A DNA stretch of 64,000 nt from Galeopsis tetrahit (taxonomy: Eukaryota; Streptophyta; Magnoliopsida; Lamiales; Lamiaceae). Of the stretch, positions 47,598 to 57,259 are shown piece by piece. A program made the translations under genes and the position numbers. The stretch lies in the NCBI GenBank assembly GCA_963675135.1, contig OY776131.1:33255381-33319380 (forward strand). Reading direction: 5' to 3'. The notes beneath the pieces are model-generated. The model made no database searches, was not told where the DNA came from, and saw nothing but the letters and a program-made list of their open reading frames with translations. How positions within the stretch are numbered: position 1 is the stretch's first letter; every line of letters starts with the position of its first letter.

Positions 47598-47800
47598 TTA
47601 ATGAAAAGTGTATGTTATTATAACTGAAAAATGTATGATTTATTAATGAAAAGTGTATGTTATTATAACTGAAAAATGTATGATTTATTAATGAAAAGTG
47701 TATGTTATCTATTAATGAAAAGTGTAAGTTATATATTAATGAAAAATGTATATTATTATAACTTAAAAGTGTATATCTTGAAAATTGAAAAGTAGTCTAG
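47598..47800. repeat. AT-rich minisatellite, right of the mitochondrial insertion
   Basis: Units with TTAATGAAAAGTGTATG and TATTATAACTGAAAAATG repeat about eight times. It is the same family as 42155-42384. Confidence 0.8.
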
Positions 47801-48600
47801 GTCTAATATTTCGGATAGCATTGCTTAGATGGTAAGATTTTTTTAGGGTATTTTAATTTTTACCACAATATTAGTCATATAAAATGATTTATCTAGTATT
47901 TAAGTTCTATCAATAATAGAATCTATATTTCACTCTTGAAATTATATTGAAAACAACACAAATTTCAAATTTGGGGTCATGCCCTTTCAAGAATTCTTTT
48001 TTAAAATTGTATTCACATGACTTTCATATTTAAATTTAATTTCTTTCCAAATAAAATAAAATTAATTAGGTCTCTGTATATATATATATATATTTTTTTT
48101 TTTACAGGAGCCATGTTTTTATGATTACATTGAATTAAATTTAAAATAAAAATATATATAGTGATGCAATTTTTACAAATGAATAGTACAAATTGTGGAA
48201 ATTTATAGGGTTGATCGTGTACTGAAATCATGCAATTTACAATTAAAAAAGATAGGGGAAATTAAATTAAAAAAAAAAATCGAAATACAAGATATACAGT
48301 TATCCTATTGAAAAATTAAAGCAACCCATCTTGTTAAATGTTAAAGTTTCAGTGCCATACATGAATCATGATAAAAGTATATACGATAATCCAATTTTTT
48401 TTACTTAGTGGGATCATGTTGGGATTTAAAAAAAATAAAAAACATTTGGTGCCCATGTTGATGCATGTTATGATGATCACTTATCATCAGACATTCGTGT
48501 GATCATTATCAATGTATTTCAATTTTTTTTTAAAGAATTTCGTCTCATCTAAAAGTTCGAATTTGTAAAGAGGGTGGGAATTAATTCTTGTATATTAATT
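47801..48600. other. AT-rich spacer
   Basis: Poly-A/T runs and a TA microsatellite at 48075-48094; no gene or element recognised. Confidence 0.5.
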
Positions 48601-48639
48601 CCTAACATTTTTGTCGAGCATTTTAATTTATCCCTTGTC

Positions 48640-48852
48640 TGGCTGCTAGCATTAAATTCCCTCGATAGCCCGCGAACATCTTTATCATTTTTAAAACAAT
48701 GTCCCTCGTTAAATGACGAGGGATTTGTAATTCCCTCACTATTTTGCGAGAATTTTTTGAACCCTCGTATTTCCCTCTGCTCCCCTAGTAAAATCTCTCG
48801 CCATTTAACGAGGGATTACATACCCTCGCAATTTTGTCAATTATTTGTAGTG
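48640..48852 (-). mobile_element. End of a CACTA (En/Spm) DNA transposon
   Basis: Read from 48852 leftward the minus strand starts CACTACAAATAATTGAC, the terminal motif of CACTA elements. Subterminal direct and inverted repeats of GCGAGGG/CCCTCG follow (for example ccctcgttaaatgacgaggg near 48703 and ctcgccatttaacgaggg near 48798). I did not find the opposite end, so this is a truncated or solo end. Confidence 0.7.
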
Positions 48853-49221
48853 AATGTTTTGAATGTAAGACAATTTCAATGCATGAATCGAAGCTCAAAA
48901 TTGTCTTGTACAGGAGATTGTATTATACAATTAATTTTTTTTTTTAAAATATATAAATTCATGAGATTCGAGAGTAAGAATATAGTGGAAGCAGTTTGTA
49001 TTATATAAAGTCTAATATTGTTTAGCATATATAAAACTAATATTTTTATTTATATGAACATGTTTTTATGTATAAGAAGGAATACTTGTCTTTCTTTAAT
49101 GGTGGAACTGCAAACTTCCCCCAATATCTGACATTGGTATTTGTTTATTTCTGCTTTGGATCTCTACCTTCATTCTTTTATCTCCGTATTTCCTTCTTTT
49201 TAGATCTGTAAACCCAAGACA
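48853..49221 (+). other. Spacer and probable 5' flank of the LAX fragment
   Basis: AT-rich. The last 140 bp before the ATG are pyrimidine-rich (ctctaccttcattctttta), like a plant 5' leader. No gene on its own. Confidence 0.4.
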
Positions 49222-49341
49222 ATGTCTGTTCAGAAGCAAACAGAGGAAGTTATTGTCTCCAATTTCGATGAAACTGAAAATGACGTCGGCGGAGACGGAA
49301 AGACGGCGGAGCAGCCGGTTATCAGCGTGAAAAATATGCTA
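49222..49341 (+). pseudogene. First 40 codons of an AUX1/LAX-like auxin influx carrier
   Basis: From ATG 49222 the plus strand encodes MSVQKQTEEVIVSNFDETEN, an acidic and Gly-rich stretch, and QPVISVKNML. LAX auxin importers (AAAP family, plasma membrane) share such a start: M-x-x-QKQ-x-EE-x-IVSNF, an acidic linker, then SVKSLLWHGGS. Here WHGGS is missing: codons AAA GTG TAA of the minisatellite follow directly. The whole permease domain is absent. The match rests on a short, poorly conserved N-terminus recalled from memory, so the family is likely but not certain. Confidence 0.6.
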
Positions 49342-49541
49342 AAAGTGTAATTTTTATTATTGAAAAGTGGTAGATATTTTAATTGAAAAGTGTAATTTTT
49401 ATTATTGAAAAGTGGTAAATATTTTAACTGAAAAGTGTAATTTTTATTATTGAAAAGTGGTAGATATTTTAACTGAAAAGTGTAATTTTTATTTTTATTA
49501 TTGAAAAGTGGTAGATATTTTAACTGAAAAGTGTAATGTTA
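49337..49541. repeat. 45-bp minisatellite fused to the LAX fragment
   Basis: The unit is a dimer (GAAAAGTGTAATTTTTATTA then TTGAAAAGTGGTAGATATTT plus TAACT) repeated about 4.5 times. The shared GAAAAGTG core links it to the arrays that flank the mitochondrial insertion. Confidence 0.85.
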
Positions 49542-49599
49542 ATTTTGGTAATAATTGTAGTGTTAAAATTATTTTAATTAAAAAAGATAAAAAAGGATC

Positions 49600-49670
49600 A
49601 TCACGAGGTTTCAAACATTTGACCTTATACCTATCTTCAATTGTTGTAACCACTAGACCAACAGTCACCT
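49600..49670 (-). mobile_element. Degenerate tRNA-like SINE module
   Basis: The minus strand has box A TGGTCTAGTGG (49660-49650) and box B TGTTTGAAACCTC (49617-49605), 32 bp apart. Box B has T for C in GTTCGAA. No clear tail or target duplication is seen. Confidence 0.55.
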
Positions 49671-49934
49671 TATTATTAGTTTTTGTTTTTCGGACTTCAT
49701 AAGGGTTGCCCTGTGCATTAGTGTGCATATGCACACTGTGCACAGGAGACCAACTCCACATCATTTAATTTCGCAATTAGCGAATGCCTTTCGCAGTTAA
49801 ATTTATTTTTTATTTTTTATTAAAAAATATATAAAATTACTAAAATGCCCTTTTTTTAACCCATGATCTTATAAAATGCCCTTAAAAAATATATAAAATT
49901 ACTAAAATGCCCTTTTCCCAAATTATTTTTTACT

Positions 49935-50145
49935 ATTATTATATGCACTCGCTCATTTAATGAGTTTACCCCCAAATCATTTTTTATTATGGTTATCTGC
50001 CCTCGTTCATTTTATGAGTTCACCCCCAAATCATTTTTTACCACGGTAATCTACACCCGCTTATTTTATGAGTTCACCCCCGAATTATTGTTTTACCACG
50101 ATTATCTGCACCCGCTCATTTTATGAGTTCACCCCAAAATATTTT
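49935..50145. repeat. Tandem subrepeats in the left arm
   Basis: About four units of roughly 55-62 bp with TTTTATGAGTTCACCCCCAAAT and a variable TACCACGGTAATCTAC part. They are the inverted copies of 52005-52425. Confidence 0.85.
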
Positions 50146-50533
50146 TTAAAAAATAATCACATTTAAAAAACTATATTATCATTTTATTAATTTACACAAA
50201 ATATAATAAAATAAACTCTAATTTATATATTTACAATATGCAGCCGAGTTACCGTCGATTCACCACCAACTCACTCATATTTAAAAAAATAATCGTAAGA
50301 ATATAATTAATAAAAAACTATCGAAATTAGCCACAAATCTCGATTTTTTTCTTTTTAATTTTTCTTTTCCTTTATTTCTTCCCATTTTCAGTTTATTTTT
50401 CAATTTTTTTATTTATTCATTTTTTTTCCTTTTACTTTTTTTATTTTATTTTGATGCCTTTCTTTTACATTTTTATGTGTATTTTTTAAATTTTAATACA
50501 AAATAATATTATAGGTATGATTTTTTTATAGTC

Positions 50534-51150
50534 GATCGATGGTGCACCTGAATTTCAATTTTAATTTGATGAGTAAAGGACCTGCCGAAAATTCATGTCG
50601 TTCGGCGGGTGACCTTGCCACCACCATGCCCGACCACCTCCTCGACGGCGACGGCGGCGCTTCCGCCCCGGCCATTGAAGCGCGAGATCCCTCCTCGAAT
50701 CGCAATGACGATTCTTCACTTCCATGACAATTGACATCATCTTCCATCTCGGCCGAAAACCTCTACTCATTTTGACCACCGACGCGACTGCTTCCATCAA
50801 TCTCCCTTGTGTTCGCGATCCAGGATCTTCTCCGGCATCAATGGCGCTCGCCTACAACACTCGGATCGACGCTGCCTCGCTCTCGTCGTTTATCTCTGTC
50901 CAAATCGAAGCTACATTGCTTCGTCTTCTTCACTCTGCTCCTGCACAGTCTCTTCCTCCGGTTGACGGCGGCCTGACGGAGGACTTTGAGTATGTTGCTG
51001 ATGGATCTCTGATCGTCCGGCACTCGGAGCCGGTGACCTTGCCGATGAAATCTCAGGCGCGACTGCTGACCTATGGTGCCTTCCCATTGGGCTAAGGTTC
51101 CGTTCAATTGGGCTTCGTAATGTGCACCCTCTATTTTCTTCAATACACCT
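50534..51150 (+). other. GC-rich core of the inverted-repeat element, possible captured gene fragment
   Basis: This segment has many more G and C than the AT-rich DNA around it. Two plus-strand frames are open: 50539-50727 (SRSAGDLATTMPDHLL-like) and 50724-51095 (MALAYNTRIDAASLSSFISV, DFEYVADGSLIVRHSEP). An overlapping minus frame (51143-50838) is also open. I recognise no family. The abrupt change of composition and plant-like codon use suggest a captured host gene piece, but this is inference. Confidence 0.45.
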
Positions 51151-51159
51151 CGATCTGTA

Positions 51160-51698
51160 CTCCCTCCACTTTTTTATGGTATTATTATTAGTGATATTGG
51201 TATTACTAGTTATTGATTGTGGTATTACTATTAATACATTATTGAATTAATATTAATGATTATTGATGACGTTATTATTGATTATTTATTGTGGTATTAT
51301 TGATTATTGTTTGTGGTATTACTGATTATGTGGAATTATTTATTATTGCTTAAGGCATTACTGATTAATATTATTGTTTATGTTATTACATATTATTGTT
51401 TATGGTATTACTGATAATTATGTTTTGTATTACTGAATATAATTAGATTTGTGGAATTATTTGTTATTGTGTAAGATATTAGTGATCAATGTTCATGGTA
51501 TTACTAATTATTGTTCATGGTATTACTGATAAATGTTTTTTGTATTATTGAATATAATTAGATTTGTGGAATTATTTGTTATTGTATAAAATTTTACTGT
51601 AATTAGATGTGTGTAATAATTTGTTATTGTAAAGATATTACTAATTATTGTTAATGATATTACTCATTACTGTTTATGGTATTACTTATTGTATTGCT
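51160..51698. repeat. Degenerate TATTACTGATTATTG-type repeats
   Basis: Irregular repeats of ggtattactgattattg fill the right part of the core. No coding potential. Confidence 0.7.
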
Positions 51699-52004
51699 GA
51701 CTATAATAAAATAATACATATAATATTATTTTGTATTAAAATTTTAAAAAATACTAATGAAAAAAAAATGAAGAAATAAAAAGTATGGAATAAAAACTGA
51801 AAAATGAGAAAAAAAAATTGAGATCTGTGCCTATTTTCGATAGTTTTTTTTAATTATGTTTTTACGATTTTTTTTTCTAAAAATATGGGTGATTTAGTGG
51901 TGAATCGACGGTAACTCGACAATGACTCGACTGCAAGATTGTAAATGTATAAATTAGGGTTGATTTTATTATTATATTTTGTGTAAATTAATAAAAAGAT
52001 AATA

Positions 52005-52425
52005 TAATTTGGGGGTGAACTCAAAAAATGAGCGGGTGTAGATAATTGTGGTAAAAAAATAATTTGGGGGTGAACTCATAAAATGAGCGGGTGTAGATAA
52101 CCGTTGTAAAAAAATGATTTGAAGGTAAACTCATAAAATGAGCAGGTGTAGATAACTGTAGTATAAATATGATTTAGGGTGAACTCATAAAATGAGCAGG
52201 TGCAAATAACTGTAGTAAAAAAATAATTTTGGGGTGAACTTATAAAATGAGCTGTGTAGATAACCGTTGTAAAAATATGATTTGGGGGTGAACTCATAAA
52301 ATGAGCGGGTGCAGACAACTGTAGTAAAAAAATGATTTGGGGTGAACTCATAAAATGAGCGAGTGCGGATAACTATAGTAAAAATATAATTTGGGGGTGA
52401 ACTCATTAAATTAGTAGGGGCATGT
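52005..52425. repeat. Tandem subrepeats in the right arm
   Basis: About seven units with GGGGGTGAACTCATAAAATG then AGCGGGTGTAGATAACTGTAG, the inverse of the left-arm units. Confidence 0.85.
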
Positions 52426-52779
52426 AAAATATAAATAAAAAATTAAAATTAGGGGTGAAAATGTTATTTTATAATTAAATATTTTTTATTTATTTTAAAT
52501 TAAAAAGGATATTTTCGTCATTTTATATATATTAATTTAATTTAATAGTAAGGCGATGCAGTGCGATTGCATATTGCATAGAGCAAACGCACTAATGCGA
52601 AGTGCAATCATATAAAATAAATTTCATCCGTTAGATTAATGATCTAATAGTATTTCAAGTATTGCCTTTTATAAGACAGGGCGAAGCCTACCTTTTCATA
52701 GAAAGACCCTAGATAGTACGAAGCATATATATGATATATAACACCTTAAATAATTACTCGACTCTCCCGTACTATAATA

Positions 52780-52991
52780 TTCCCTCCGTTTTTTTTATAT
52801 AGGATGTTTTAGAGTAATTTATTAGAATTAAGAAAATGTATATTTTGACAAATATACCCTTCAATAATAAAAGAGGTTTTTAATTACATTAGTTTCATTA
52901 TATTAAATTTGGAATAAACATTCTAAAACATCTTATATTTATGCACAAGAAAAAAAAGGTCTAAAACATTCTATAAAAAAAACGGAGGGAG
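52780..52991. mobile_element. Stowaway MITE (212 bp)
   Basis: Terminal inverted repeats TCCCTCCGTTTTTTTTATA and its complement end in the Stowaway signature CTCCCTCC/GGAGGGAG. The element is flanked by TA on both sides (52778-52779 and 52992-52993). It is non-coding and would move by a Tc1/mariner transposase in trans. Confidence 0.9.
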
Positions 52992-52993
52992 TA

Positions 52994-53892
52994 TTTTTAT
53001 ATTTTATTTTTTCGGAATGTTCCACACATTTCACATCCTTCAATAAACTACACAATTACCAGCAAAATTTTTACATAAAATATCATTATTTTTTCTCTAT
53101 ATATACACATAAGTCACCTAATTTTTTTATTTTATACATAAAAATTTACAAAATTAATTTTTAAAATCCTACTAATTTTTACACTTTTTTTAATATGTGT
53201 GTCCACCTACCTATAAAATCATGGAATCCGAAAATGGGTTCGAGTCGATTGAGCCTAAGGCAGTATTTGCAAAGACCATAAGCTGCCTTCTCCCTCTCCC
53301 TCTCCCCCGAGGTGTATGTCACGATAAAATTGGGGCAACCTATTTATCTGTCAAAAGAAACATTTCCTCAGGTTGCATACATTTTACCAAACCATATCAA
53401 AAAAAAAAAAAATCTATGCAATCCCCTTATATACTAATAATAGAGAGTCTAAATTGATGATATGTCATCTTGGTTAATTTGACTTATGTGTCATTTTTTG
53501 TAGTTAATTTGACTTATGTGTCACAATTTAAGGTGGTAGTTAATTTTAAAAAGTATGATGTGTAATTAAGTTATTATTGAGTAAGATATGTTCCATAAAC
53601 TATTTCAAAATATTATATTCCTATTAACTATTGAATTTTCTTCCTAATTAATTAATTAATTAACTAATTATTTATTTAACGTGTTGTGGTTGATATGAAA
53701 TGTTGAATTTTTTATTATACTAATATTGACTAATTAAATTAATTTTTATTTTATTTATTTAATTTTAGTGTAGTATTCATTTTATTCTTTAGCTTTGTTT
53801 ATTTTTAAATGATTTAATGTACTTTTGAATACAATACAATCTAAAATGTATTTTTATTAGTGTGTACAATTCTATGTTAAATTTTATTATAT
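52994..53892. other. AT-rich spacer, possible SINE remnant
   Basis: No gene. 53233-53413 may be a SINE remnant: gggttcgagtc at 53236-53246 resembles box B and a 13-A run lies at 53400-53413, but no box A or target duplication is visible. A direct repeat (gttaatttgacttatgtgtca) occurs near 53473 and 53501. Confidence 0.45.
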
Positions 53893-53893
53893 A

Positions 53894-54155
53894 CTCCCTC
53901 GGTCCATGAAATGTAGTCCCATTTGCCTCATTTTCTTTGTCTACCAAATGTAGTCTCATACACTTTATAGAAACCATCACCCCTCAAACATCATTTAATT
54001 ACTCAATTTGTCATCAACTTTATTCACAAACAATCACTTTATTCACAATGGACCCCACAATACCCTATAATATTCTTACTTTATCTACTTTATCTACATT
54101 TTTCTTAAAACTTGTGCCCATCCACCATGGGACTACTTTTGGTGAATGGAGGGAG
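53894..54155. mobile_element. Second Stowaway-type MITE (262 bp)
   Basis: Left end CTCCCTCGGTCCATGAAATG and right end TTTGGTGAATGGAGGGAG are imperfect inverted repeats continuing into TAGTCCCAT/ATGGGACTA. Flanks are TA (53892-53893 and 54156-54157). It is a different family from the first MITE. Confidence 0.85.
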
Positions 54156-54298
54156 TAATTCTTTTATCTTATATCTCAATTAAATTTTTTCTGTAATTAT
54201 TTTAAATTTATAAATTTAATGTATTTAAAAAATAGAGCTCGAAAATATATATGTAAAACTTATTATATAATTTTATACATATTTATTATATAAATAAT

Positions 54299-55014
54299 TG
54301 ATGCGGACAAAATATGTCGCTCTTGGAGATGTCGACACGTGGAGACGAGATAAATTATAATAGTCTTAATTAGCTCAATGGGCTTGGAGGTTGGATTAAT
54401 ACACTCCTAGGCCCAAAAAGGGGAATAAGAATAATTGGGCTTTTAGCCCATATCCGAGGATTAGTAGCCTTTGGGTCAAGGGATCTGGCCCAAAGGGAGT
54501 GGGTTTCACGAGCCATTTTCTCCTAGCAAAGTCAAGAGAAGGAGTCAAAGCGAGATGATAGGGCCAGTACGTTGAAAGGCCAAGTCTTCAGGGATATGGA
54601 CCGAGTCTTTAGGGATTTGGGAGTGAATATAGGGAGAAAAAGTCTTCCACTCTCCCGAGAGAGAGGGTCAGGTATAAAAACAGGTTATATTTATTTTATC
54701 ATTTACGTTTTTACAGAGAATACACAAACTCTTGCGAAATATACACTAAAACACGAAGAACTCCTGAATTTCTGGGAGAATTTCCCTAGAACGAAAGGGA
54801 AATTCCTCTTTTTACTCTCCTGAGAAAGATTCTGACTTGAGCGTCGGAGACTCCGCGTCGGAATCCCCTCCGGCGTGCTTTTGCAGGTCATTTCAGGATC
54901 ATCAAGGAGATTGTACGTGAGGATTGCCGAGGATAAAGAGCGATTCAAACCTGTGATTCGCAGTGCTCGCAAGGGAACGGTTGATATCCATAGGCGTTCT
55001 TTTTCGACGCAACA
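54299..55014 (+). repeat. 5' LTR of G2 (716 bp)
   Basis: It begins TGATGCGGACAAAATATG and ends CGACGCAACA. A TATAAAA box lies at 54673-54679 and is the likely promoter. Confidence 0.85.
54673..54679 (+). promoter_or_regulatory. TATA box of the G2 LTR
   Basis: TATAAAA; the G1 LTR has TATATAA in the matching place near 31880. Confidence 0.6.
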
Positions 55015-55016
55015 AC

Positions 55017-55034
55017 TGGCGCCGTCTGTGGGAA
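55017..55034 (+). promoter_or_regulatory. Primer-binding site of G2
   Basis: TGGCGCCGTCTGTGGGAA, two bases after the LTR. This form is known from Tat-type Gypsy elements, usually assigned to tRNA-Arg (assignment recalled, not checked). Confidence 0.85.
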
Positions 55035-55073
55035 TCATTTCGAGCTAAGAAGTGAGAAAAAGTTCCATATTAA

Positions 55074-57259
55074 ATGGGTGGAGAACAAGATCTGACGAAG
55101 CAGACTAAGGAAAAGGGAGATTCCACTCCTCTTCCTTTCCCTCCGCCTCCCCCAGGTTTTCCCTTAAACAGGAATCTAGGGAAACAACCTGCAAACCCTA
55201 CACCGGAAGATATCCCTCTCGCTCAAGAGGGGAATGTGACGGGTACCTCAGGAGCTTCGGGAAGTGGGACTAATAGGGATACCCCTCATCCCAATGCTCA
55301 ACCGGAACTCTTGACCGTTTCTCAAGATCAATTGGACGTGATGATCGCGCAAGCGGTCGAAAGAATAGTCACCTCTCGTGGACTTCGCCCTCCTGGACCC
55401 ATTCCACCAATCCACGAGGGTACGAAGCAAAATCCCCTGGAACATGTCATCGATTCTGCTCCAGTCCCCTCTAGGAATGAGGTCCCCCTCAAAATCAGGA
55501 AGAAAAGGTGCCTTCTCAAGCTGAGAGAAGCATCCTTGATCACCCCCCCCCCGGAGGAACATGGAGAGGATCCCTAGTGATACCACTCTGGATACAGGAA
55601 TAGGAGAGAGCACGGATGACACTTACCAGGGACCAGTTAGTGATCAAATACAGGCCTTACGTAAAGAAATGAAGGACATGCAGAAACACATGACTGACAA
55701 CGTAAGTAAACCTTCTTACGTTACTGGCTATCAATTCTCATCTAGTATTTTACAAGATGAACTGCCTTCTAATTTTAAATCCTTAAATTTTGAATATGAT
55801 GGCACCACGGATCCGTACGAGCATTTAATGAGATTCGAGAATGCTGCCCTACTACACCGATACGGGGAGGTGTCAAGTGCAGGGTATTTCTAACTACCCT
55901 ATCCAAAGCTGCACAACAGTGGTTCACACAGCTAGGGCCGAATACCATTCATTCATGGTCGGAGTTTAGTGAATTGTTCTTGCATCAATTCGCCAGCGCT
56001 AGGAGGCAACCTAGGGCCACCCTCACCCTGTTTAACATGCGACAAGGGGAGAATGAGAGCCTTTGGGCTTTCTTGAAAAGATTCAATCAAGCAGCCTTAG
56101 AGGTACCAACAGCCTCTTCAGAGGTCAAAATCAATGCTCTTACTAATGGACTAAGAGACGGAGACCTGTTCACGTCCCTAGCCAAGAAGCCAGTGCAGAC
56201 CTTTGATGAGTTACTAAGGAGAGCGGAAAAATACATCACCCTGGAAGAGGTAAGAAAAGCTAAGCGTTCAGAAACCAGGTCAATGGTGGGGAATGGAGAA
56301 CGAAGAAGGGAAATAATGCCAAAGAGGCCTAGTCCAGAGAAACACAGGAGTTCGAGGAGGCTGGGAAATGTAAAAGAAGAAGAAGCTGCGCGCTTGGGTC
56401 CTAAGGGAAGGTCGGGGAGATATACCCCTCTAAAGATAGAGCCAGCGGAAATTCTAGAAGTAGCAGGGGACCACCCCGATATGAAGTTCCCCTATTCAAG
56501 AAATAGGGGCCCTCAGAATCCCAAGTCCAACAGATTTTGCAGGTTCCATAATGACTACGGACATGATACAAATCAATGTTGGCACCTGAAAGACGAAATA
56601 GGAAGAATGATCCAAGCAGGCCACCTAAAGGAGTTCATTTTCAGGGATCGACAAGGCCCTAGAGGGCAAAAGAGGAAGGACCCCGAGGGAAAGCCAGAGG
56701 ATAACAGAAGGGAACAGAGGAAGAACACGGAGGATCAGCCACCCCCTCCTCAAAAGATGGGAACTATTCACATGATCATGGGAGGCCCTATCGATGGGGA
56801 TTCCTTTAGACAGAGGAAGCAGAGTGTTAGATCATTGAAAAGTGAGAGGAATACGGAACGCCATGAGATAGGAAAGATGACAGCGGTTCCTGATATTTAC
56901 TTTGGGCCAGAAGACGCTGGGGAACCCAGGGAAACCCATAATGACACATTAGTCATTACCACAGATATAGCAGGGTATGACGTGGCCAGAACCTTTGTAG
57001 ACACGGGGAGCTCTGCTGATATCATGTTCCTGGAGTGTTTCAAGAAGATGGAATTAAACATAAAACTCAGGCCAGTGGAGACCGCCCTCTATGGATTTTC
57101 AGGGGGTGCCATTCAACCCCTTGGTTCGGCATTACTACAAGTAGGGCTAGGAACCGCCCCTAACCGACGCGTGCAAGTGATAGAGTTTCTGATAGTAGAC
57201 ATTCCATCCTCATATAATGTGGTGATGGGAAGACCAAGGTCAAAGCAGATGAGGAATTA
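55074..57259 (+). pseudogene. Gag and protease of G2, two frame changes
   Basis: Gag starts at ATG 55074 (MGGEQDLTKQTKEKGDSTPL). The frame changes near a run of ten C (55543-55552) and again near 55880. Gag domain: YDGTTDPYEHLMRFENAALL, TLFNMRQGENESLWAFLKRF and YITLEEVRKAKRS. A zinc-binding segment CRFHNDYGHDTNQCWHLKDEI follows at about 56530-56600. The aspartic protease motif TFVDTGSSADIMFLECF lies near 56992-57045. The third frame ends at 57260 and overlaps the start of the RT frame by one base. Confidence 0.85.

Larger units (their letters stand above)
42385..47598. other. Nuclear mitochondrial DNA insertion (NUMT), rearranged, about 5.2 kb
   Basis: A block of clearly less AT-rich DNA is flanked on both sides by one AT-rich minisatellite. 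It contains plant mitochondrial gene parts that are not neighbours as written: nad4 exon 1 (-), large-subunit rRNA (-) and nad2 with its upstream group II intron (+). Abrupt changes between them show it is a mosaic, either of recombined mitochondrial DNA or of several joined pieces. Between the named fragments (42660-43010, 43121-46700) I recognise no gene; short ORFs there are not convincing. Base composition suggests mitochondrial intergenic DNA. Confidence 0.85.
49715..52605. mobile_element. Long inverted-repeat (foldback or Mutator-like) element with a GC-rich core
   Basis: Two arms of about 0.8-0.9 kb (49715-50533 and 51699-52605) are inverted copies, matching from the outer GCATTAGTG motif through a tandem-repeat block to the inner ends GACTAT/ATAGTC at 51699 and 50533. 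Between them lies a 1.17-kb core with a GC-rich segment. Long subterminally repeated arms around foreign-looking coding DNA fit a foldback element or Pack-MULE. I could not fix the target duplication. Confidence 0.75.

Noticed and set aside
50561..51143. Minus-strand frames in the GC-rich core (50561-50800, 50838-51143)
   Set aside because: They overlap the plus frames and are highly basic, as often seen on the reverse of GC-rich coding DNA; neither strand can be chosen firmly.
51145..51175. A Stowaway end (tactccctccact) in the inverted-repeat element
   Set aside because: No partner inverted repeat or TA pair was found.
53233..53413. Third SINE
   Set aside because: There is a box B-like gggttcgagtc and a poly-A run, but no box A and no target duplication, so only a remnant is possible.
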